The notes under the pieces were generated by a model. It worked only from the letters and a program-made list of their open reading frames with translations. It was not told the origin of the DNA and made no database searches. DNA of 64,000 nt from an uncultured Dehalococcoidia bacterium (GTDB taxonomy: Bacteria; Chloroflexota; Dehalococcoidia; Lucifugimonadales; UBA3495). The translations under genes were made by a program, and so were the position numbers. Of this stretch, positions 59,585 to 64,000 are shown one piece after another. The DNA is taken from the NCBI GenBank assembly GCA_958296225.1, contig OY282456.1, forward strand, positions 2,666,001 to 2,730,000, written 5' to 3'. The stretch's first letter is position 1, and every line of letters begins with the position of its first letter.

Positions 59585-60099
59585 GGCATCGGAGGTTGAA
59601 CGCTTCCCCACCCCAGCAACGTAATCCCCAATATGCCGGATACCGCACTCAATGCAAAAGCACAACACACCCGGCGCATCTTGGCGCTGGCAATCCTGGA
59701 AACCCGGTGAATCTGGGCCAGCAACTGCCGCTCAATTTCCTCCGGCGTTATCCGTATGGAGCGTTCCTCAAATCGCTGGTAAGGCATCGCCGCGATGTCC
59801 TCAAAATAGATTAAGGAACCATCAGCTTTCCGATTCACGGGGATATAAACCCAGGCAGCGATAGCAACGGATACAATCGTTGAGATGCTGTAAAGGGCTA
59901 TAGTGCCGATAAGTAAGACTCGCTCTACGTTCCATTGGCATTGTACGAGAATAGGCGTTAGAGTTTCTAATCTTGACGCCAAAACGCCGGCAAGAGCAAT
60001 TTGCAAAGCGATAACTGGCGCAGCCTTCGTGTCAGCAGTTCTGGTGAACCTAATTGCACGTTGCAAAGATTCGTGGTGGGATTTCAGTCGCTCTTCCAT
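59581..60099 (-). CDS. pycTM: Pycsar effector-type membrane protein (PycTM-like)
   Basis: 172 residues. Three hydrophobic segments are visible: residues 24-44 (TKAAPVIALQIALAGVLAS), 61-85 (LLIGTIALYSISTIVSVAIA) and 145-165 (FALSAVSGILGITLLGW). The N terminus LKSHHESLQRAIRFTRTADTK and the YIPVNRKADGSLIYFEDIA link match the PycTM family as I know it. PycTM proteins bind cyclic pyrimidine nucleotides and disrupt the membrane when phage infection activates the cyclase. It starts three bases after the cyclase stop, so the two are coupled. GC is lower than in both flanking genes. Confidence 0.82.
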   Translation of the reverse strand: MEERLKSHHESLQRAIRFTRTADTKAAPVIALQIALAGVLASRLETLTPILVQCQWNVERVLLIGTIALYSISTIVSVAIAAWVYIPVNRKADGSLIYFEDIAAMPYQRFEERSIRITPEEIERQLLAQIHRVSRIASAKMRRVCCAFALSAVSGILGITLLGWGSVQPPMP

Positions 60100-60102
60100 A
60101 AG

Positions 60103-60945
60103 TCAATTAGCTTGGCCTTTTCCGGTGAGTAACGCTTCGCAAAGCTCAGCACCGTGTTTCTGGCACCAAGCCGATTGCATCCGGTAAGCATGGTTGAAAT
60201 CCAGCCCTGTATCCTTTGGAACTGGTATTTTCTTCCAGAGATTGGGCGTTTGGCCCGCAGGAATTGACAAGCCGCCTTGATTTGCTCTACCCCGGCATCC
60301 GCAGCTCCAAAGCAATGCCCGCTGGCGTGGCTTGGAAAATTTTTTGTACTCTGCAAGTACCCTTTCGGATACAACGACTTCATTGGAGGTTGCCAAAGAA
60401 CTGAGCTTGGCAGCCGTGTTAACGGGTTTGCCGGCCCATACTTCGTTTTGCGCGACTTCTCCCAAACCAAGCTGCCGAACCAGTAGAACACCTTTGTCAA
60501 CGCCGATCCCAGCAGTGAGATTCCAGCCAGATTTTGTGCTTTTCACATACCTAGGCGCAACTTCGCGCTCAACCAGGGTTCGCATTGTCACCGCACAAGC
60601 CGCCGCGTGAAACATGGAGCCTCGCCCGCTGAACAACCCAAAGATGCCGTCCCCTTGTATGTCAATGTATTTGGCAGAAAATCTGTCCAATATCACGGTC
60701 ATTGCCCTGATAAAATAGGTATAAGCGAAAGCCGCATCCCGTGGGCCATCGGTAGCATTGAGTTTGGTCGAACTTTTCAGGTCTGCGAACACGGCTGTGG
60801 CCTGTGGTATTTGAAACCACAAGCCCCGGTTCACAGGGCCTTTCTCAGGTATATCATTGTGGCTGGTAATTTGTACGCCCAGCTCAGATTGCGCGTCCAG
60901 CTGAGACGAAACGTCCGCCCTAACATCGTCGAGAATCAAAATCAC
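60103..60945 (-). CDS. pycC: Pycsar nucleotide cyclase (PycC-like, class III cyclase fold)
   Basis: 280 residues; the start is GTG at 60945, the first possible start after a TGA. The class III cyclase domain has the two metal-binding Asp at positions 55 (FADLKSST) and 99 (IDIQGDGIFGLF) and GKPVNTAAKLSS near 172-183. Asn176 is present, but the usual Arg four residues on is Lys180. The Lys that recognises adenine (KTxGD) is Asp95, and the Asp before the WG motif is Glu168, so it is unlikely to be an adenylate cyclase. Coupled to a PycTM-like effector, it should make cCMP or cUMP on phage infection; which one cannot be read from sequence. The pair sits between ordinary metabolic genes. Confidence 0.85.
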   Translation of the reverse strand: MILILDDVRADVSSQLDAQSELGVQITSHNDIPEKGPVNRGLWFQIPQATAVFADLKSSTKLNATDGPRDAAFAYTYFIRAMTVILDRFSAKYIDIQGDGIFGLFSGRGSMFHAAACAVTMRTLVEREVAPRYVKSTKSGWNLTAGIGVDKGVLLVRQLGLGEVAQNEVWAGKPVNTAAKLSSLATSNEVVVSERVLAEYKKFSKPRQRALLWSCGCRGRANQGGLSIPAGQTPNLWKKIPVPKDTGLDFNHAYRMQSAWCQKHGAELCEALLTGKGQAN

Positions 60946-61010
60946 ACCTCACACGGAAAAGGGTCGCTCCCACTTAGACCACACCCGGCCAGGCAGCTTT
61001 TTGGCCATCC

Positions 61011-61073
61011 GTCAAAATTGGCGGCGTTCCGTTCCGGTCACAGCATTCCTGGGCTTAAACGAAACGCCGCCAA
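61011..61073 (-). terminator. Hairpin after the GlcG-like gene
   Basis: On the minus strand an 11-base stem (TTGGCGGCGTT with AACGCCGCCAA, arms 61063-61073 and 61018-61028) is followed by TTTTG. The loop of 34 bases is long for a terminator. Confidence 0.45.
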
Positions 61074-61088
61074 ATCCGGCGCGCCCGG

Positions 61089-61484
61089 CTACAAAGCCGC
61101 CGCTCCCGCTGCCGCGCACTGCTCGTCTTCCTCGCTGGTGCCGCCGCCGACGCCGCACGCGCCTACTACCGCGCCATCGCTGATGATGGGAACGGCTCCC
61201 TGTCCGAAAATCATCTCCGCGCCGGAGCGCTGCCGGATGCCGGACGGGGTGGGAGTATCGGCCCGCGCCTGCATCTCGCCGCTGGGCCGGCCAAAGGCCG
61301 CCGACGCCACCGCCTTGCCCTGGCAGCCGTAGGCCGACGCCCAGATTGCGCCGTCCATGCGCTGCAAGCCGATGAGCCGTCCCCCGCCGTCCACCACGGC
61401 GACGCTCACTTTGATGTTCAGTTCACTGGCCTGGGCGATGGCCGCGGCCATGATGCGATTGCTGTCGGCTAGTGTCAGTGCCAT
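61089..61484 (-). CDS. GlcG/HbpS-family (DUF336) heme-binding-type protein
   Basis: 131 residues; ATG at 61484 follows GGAGGT. The sequence reads MALTLADSNRIMAAAIAQAS, ELNIKVSVAVVDGGGRLIGL, QRMDGAIWASAYGCQGKAVA and ends CGVGGGTSEEDEQCAAAGAA, which is the full length of the family. Family members bind heme or small cofactors or support glycolate and corrinoid metabolism; the specific role here is unknown. It is divergent from hisF, with about 140 bases between the two starts. Confidence 0.85.
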   Translation of the reverse strand: MALTLADSNRIMAAAIAQASELNIKVSVAVVDGGGRLIGLQRMDGAIWASAYGCQGKAVASAAFGRPSGEMQARADTPTPSGIRQRSGAEMIFGQGAVPIISDGAVVGACGVGGGTSEEDEQCAAAGAAAL

Positions 61485-61625
61485 TTCGTACCTCCTGGAT
61501 TCGGCCCGTAAGCAGGCCCTTCGCCACACATCTTATGTCCGCCAGCCCGTCGGGGCAAGGGCAATAATGCGGCCGGCGGATGCTATACTGTGTGCGACTT
61601 TACCGGAGCAGATGAAATCCCTACC

Positions 61626-62435
61626 GTGTTGACTCGCCGAATCATACCGTGCCTTGACGTTGACGCCGGACGTGTGGTCAAGGGCGCCAGCTTTGTTAAC
61701 CTGCGGGACGCCGGCGACCCGGCGGAGCTGGCCGCCCGCTACGACCTGGAGGGCGCTGATGAGCTGGTCTTTCTGGACATCACCGCCAGCAGCGACTCCC
61801 GCGACACCATGGTTGACGTGGTGCGCAGCGTATCGGAGCAAGTTTTCATCCCCCTCACCGTGGGCGGCGGCATCCGCTCCATTGACGACGCGCGCCGGAT
61901 GCTCAACGCCGGAGCGGACAAGGTTTCGGTGAACACGGCGGCCATCAACACCCCGGAGCTGGTGGCCCAGGGCGCGGCGCAGTTTGGGAGCCAGTGCATC
62001 GTTACGGCCATTGACGCGCGCCGCCTGGTTCCGGGCGAACCGCGCCCGCCGCCGCCGGACGCCAGCCTCGCCCTTGACGAAACTTCCGGCTGGCAGGTTT
62101 TCACCCACGGCGGGCGCAACCCCACCGGGCTGGACGCCGTGAAATGGGCCCAAAGAACCGTTGCGCTGGGTTCGGGCGAAATCCTGCTCACCAGTATGGA
62201 CGAGGACGGCCAGCAGGACGGGTACGACCTGCCGCTGACGCGCGCCATCTCCCGCGCCGTGCCGGTTCCCGTCATCGCCAGCGGCGGCGCCGGCGCCCTG
62301 GCCCATCTCTACGACGCTTTCGCCGGCGGTGAAGCCGACGCCGTGCTCGCCGCCAGCATCTTCCACTTCGGCACGTATTCGATCGCAGAAGCCAAACAAT
62401 ACCTGGCCGCGCGCGGCGTCCCCATGCGAATCTGA
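61626..62435 (+). CDS. hisF: Imidazole glycerol phosphate synthase, cyclase subunit
   Basis: 269 residues. GTG 61626 gives [20 protein letters not shown], the canonical HisF start; upstream in-frame codons look non-coding. Catalytic Asp residues sit in [12 protein letters not shown] and in [20 protein letters not shown] TIM-barrel strands ([48 protein letters not shown]). With HisH it makes IGP and AICAR in histidine synthesis; hisH is not in this window. A TATACT-like -10 lies upstream near 61585. It starts a hisF - HAD - hisIE cluster. Confidence 0.95.
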   Translation: MLTRRIIPCLDVDAGRVVKGASFVNLRDAGDPAELAARYDLEGADELVFLDITASSDSRDTMVDVVRSVSEQVFIPLTVGGGIRSIDDARRMLNAGADKVSVNTAAINTPELVAQGAAQFGSQCIVTAIDARRLVPGEPRPPPPDASLALDETSGWQVFTHGGRNPTGLDAVKWAQRTVALGSGEILLTSMDEDGQQDGYDLPLTRAISRAVPVPVIASGGAGALAHLYDAFAGGEADAVLAASIFHFGTYSIAEAKQYLAARGVPMRI

Positions 62436-62465
62436 CCTGCCCGCCAAACCTCAGGGAGCCGGCAA

Positions 62466-63203
62466 ATGAGCGCTATCACCACCGTAATCTTCGATATGTT
62501 CAACACCATCGCGCAGGACGGCCCTGAGCATTGGCGTCAAACCTTCGTGGAGATTATCGCGGAGCAGGGGCTGGACACCACGCCCGAGGCCCTGCGCCAC
62601 GCCTGGGATTACGGCGCCGGCAATTTCCGCGACCGGCGCACCGCCCCCGGCGCGCCTTTTATCTCCTATCTTGACGGCTGGGCCGACGCTTTCGCCGCCG
62701 CCTTCGCCGATTTGAACCTGGACGGCGACGCGCGCGCCGCCGCGCAGAAGTCCATCGACGACCTGAGCGCCCGCCCCCTCTGGCCCGACGCGCCGGAAGC
62801 CCTGGCCATCATCGGCCGGAACCGTCGCCTGGCCGTAATATCCAACGCCGACGACGCCTATCTGAACCCGGTGGCGGCGCGCATCCCGGCCCACTTTGAA
62901 GCCGTGATATCGTCGGAGGCTGGCCGATGCTACAAACCCGACCGGCGGCTCTTTCAATCCGCCGTCAGCGCGCTGGACGTTGCGCCGTCCCAATGCGTGT
63001 ATGTGGGAGACAAACAGTTTGAGGACGTGATGGGCGCTCACGGCGCGGGTCTGCTGGCGGTTTGGATTAACCGGGCCGGCGCGCCGCCGGACCCGGCTCT
63101 ACCCGCGCCCGACGGCGAAATCCGCAACCTGCTGGAGCTGCCCGACGCGCTCGCTAAACTCGGCTCACCGCCCATCCCGGAGAAACCCCGGAGGTATCAA
63201 TGA
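62466..63203 (+). CDS. HAD-superfamily hydrolase
   Basis: 245 residues from ATG 62466, with GGGAG upstream. Motif I is VIFDMFNTIAQD, where the second Asp of the usual DxD is Phe, as in many dehalogenase-like members. Motif II is VISNADDAYLNPV, the motif III Lys is in SEAGRCYKPDRRLF, and motif IV is YVGDKQFEDVMGAHGAG. The cap domain lies between motifs I and II. It could act on a histidinol-phosphate-like substrate because of its place between hisF and hisIE, but that is inference; the changed motif I argues against a classical phosphatase. The stop overlaps the hisIE start by four bases. Confidence 0.8.
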   Translation: MSAITTVIFDMFNTIAQDGPEHWRQTFVEIIAEQGLDTTPEALRHAWDYGAGNFRDRRTAPGAPFISYLDGWADAFAAAFADLNLDGDARAAAQKSIDDLSARPLWPDAPEALAIIGRNRRLAVISNADDAYLNPVAARIPAHFEAVISSEAGRCYKPDRRLFQSAVSALDVAPSQCVYVGDKQFEDVMGAHGAGLLAVWINRAGAPPDPALPAPDGEIRNLLELPDALAKLGSPPIPEKPRRYQ

Positions 63204-63823
63204 CCGACATAAAACTGGACGACAAGGGACTGGCGCCGGCCATCGCCCAGGACATCAACACCGGCCAGGTTCTGATGCTGGGCTATATGAACCCCGGCTC
63301 CCTCAAGCGCACCGTCGAGGGTACCCAGGTGTGGTTTTACAGCCGCAGCCAGGAAGACCTGTGGCACAAGGGCGAGGTGTCAGGCAACTACCTCAACCTG
63401 CGCGAGTGGTACGTGGACTGCGACGCCGATACCATCCTGCTCAAAGTCGAACCCGACGGCCCGGCCTGCCATACCGGCGAAGTATCCTGCTTTTACACCA
63501 GGATGGACGACCTGCCCGCAGATTACACTGCCTCCGACGGCGGCCCGCGCGTCCTGGACGAACTTTTCGCCGTCATCAAAGACCGCCAGCGGGATCTGCC
63601 GGAGGACAGCTACACCGCCCAACTGCTCGCCGGGGGCGCCAGCCGGGTAGCCCAAAAAGTCATTGAAGAAGCCGGCGAAGCCGCCCTGGCCGCCGCCACC
63701 GGCGACGCCGGCAGCCTGCCCGGCGAAATTGCCGACCTGCTGTATCATACCCTGACCCTCATGGCCTCGGCCGGCGTATCGCCCAACGCCGTGTGGGAAG
63801 AGTTGCGCGCCCGCCGCGGCTAA
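63200..63823 (+). CDS. hisIE: Bifunctional phosphoribosyl-AMP cyclohydrolase / phosphoribosyl-ATP pyrophosphatase
   Basis: 207 residues from ATG 63200, overlapping the preceding stop (ATGA). The cyclohydrolase half shows MLGYMNPGSLKRTVEGTQVW, FYSRSQEDLWHKGEVSGN and the metal and Cys ligands in YVDCDADTILLKV and CHTGEVSCFY. The pyrophosphatase half has LDELFAVIKDRQRDLPEDSY, KVIEEAGEAALAA and EIADLLYHTLTLMA. It catalyses steps two and three of histidine synthesis. Fusion of the two activities is common. Its stop overlaps the stop of the convergent gene by two bases. Confidence 0.95.
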   Translation: MTDIKLDDKGLAPAIAQDINTGQVLMLGYMNPGSLKRTVEGTQVWFYSRSQEDLWHKGEVSGNYLNLREWYVDCDADTILLKVEPDGPACHTGEVSCFYTRMDDLPADYTASDGGPRVLDELFAVIKDRQRDLPEDSYTAQLLAGGASRVAQKVIEEAGEAALAAATGDAGSLPGEIADLLYHTLTLMASAGVSPNAVWEELRARRG

Positions 63824-64000
63824 TGCCCGGCGCCGGCCACGGTCAACCCCGGCACGGTCGCACCCGATGCGTATTGCTCCCACCCGCCGGCCCGGTACAC
63901 GGTTACGTTGCCGTTGCCCAGCGCCGTTGCCCCGTCGGAATCCAGCAGAAGGCCCGTGGCGCCGTCAATCCCCAGGGCAACGAGGCCCCCGGCGTCCCCT
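63820..64000 (-). CDS. C terminus of a cyanophycinase-like (peptidase S51) protein, partial
   Basis: Sixty in-frame codons on the minus strand, running off the right edge, read GDAGGLVALGIDGATGLLLD, SDGATALGNGNVTVYR and end PGLTVAGAGH with TAG (63820-63822). The AL-GID-x(n)-D and GNGNVTVYR pattern is that of the C terminus of cyanophycinase and related type-1 glutamine-amidotransferase-like hydrolases. The catalytic Ser-His pair would be upstream of the window. Function is tentative. Confidence 0.6.
   Translation of the reverse strand, partial: GDAGGLVALGIDGATGLLLDSDGATALGNGNVTVYRAGGWEQYASGATVPGLTVAGAGH

Overview
The window is high-GC bacterial DNA with GTG and TTG starts, a tRNA with an encoded CCA end, and an ordinary gene set of histidine biosynthesis genes, hisS, a TRAP-type solute-binding lipoprotein, a CaiB-type CoA-transferase and large GLUG and LRR surface proteins. 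This mix resembles uncultivated Chloroflexota (SAR202/Dehalococcoidia-like, often marine or sponge-associated). That is an inference from gene style only; there is no rRNA or other phylogenetic marker to settle it.

Positions 1-44500 are a defence island. It starts with a decayed IS5-family transposase, followed by a first helicase - DUF1156 methylase - DUF499 ATPase system (the Hma arrangement, about 1.05-11.0 kb). A DUF433/DUF5615 toxin-antitoxin pair lies inside that system, and a large decayed protein and nuclease-like genes (Uma2 and a frameshifted gene) lie downstream. A second IS-like inverted end sits at 17.36 kb. From 17.8 to 32.2 kb is a second system of the same kind with the gene order reversed: ATPase, DUF7680-like protein, accessory genes, methylase, serine protease, small ORF, PLD-helicase. 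Its middle is a mosaic of small cassettes, partial gene duplications and a BrnT toxin gene. From 32.6 to 44.5 kb is a type I restriction-modification locus (hsdM, hsdS, hsdR) with an AlbA/Schlafen-like ATPase carrying a nine-unit heptapeptide repeat, several hypothetical genes and a second BrnT gene.

The most unusual feature is that both BrnT toxin genes are followed, with the usual short overlap, by an ORF whose N terminus looks like the cognate antitoxin but which continues in frame into a nuclease: HsdR in one case, a PD-(D/E)XK-like protein in the other. A toxin-antitoxin module is thus embedded in each of the three restriction-like loci.

Positions 44.9-64 kb look like ordinary chromosome: a secreted LRR protein, a double-domain TRAP solute-binding lipoprotein, tRNA-Asp, a secreted GLUG-repeat protein with a 10-base poly-G tract in its leader, a CoA-transferase, hisS, small unknown genes, a cyclase-family hydrolase, a GlcG/HbpS-like protein, hisF, a HAD hydrolase, hisIE and the 3' end of a cyanophycinase-like gene. 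A lower-GC two-gene insert here encodes a class III nucleotide cyclase and a three-helix membrane protein, matching the Pycsar anti-phage system (PycC plus PycTM).

Many accessory genes carry single frameshifts, in-frame stops or are tail fragments, so the island is actively recombining and partly decaying. Some single-base lesions could also be assembly errors.
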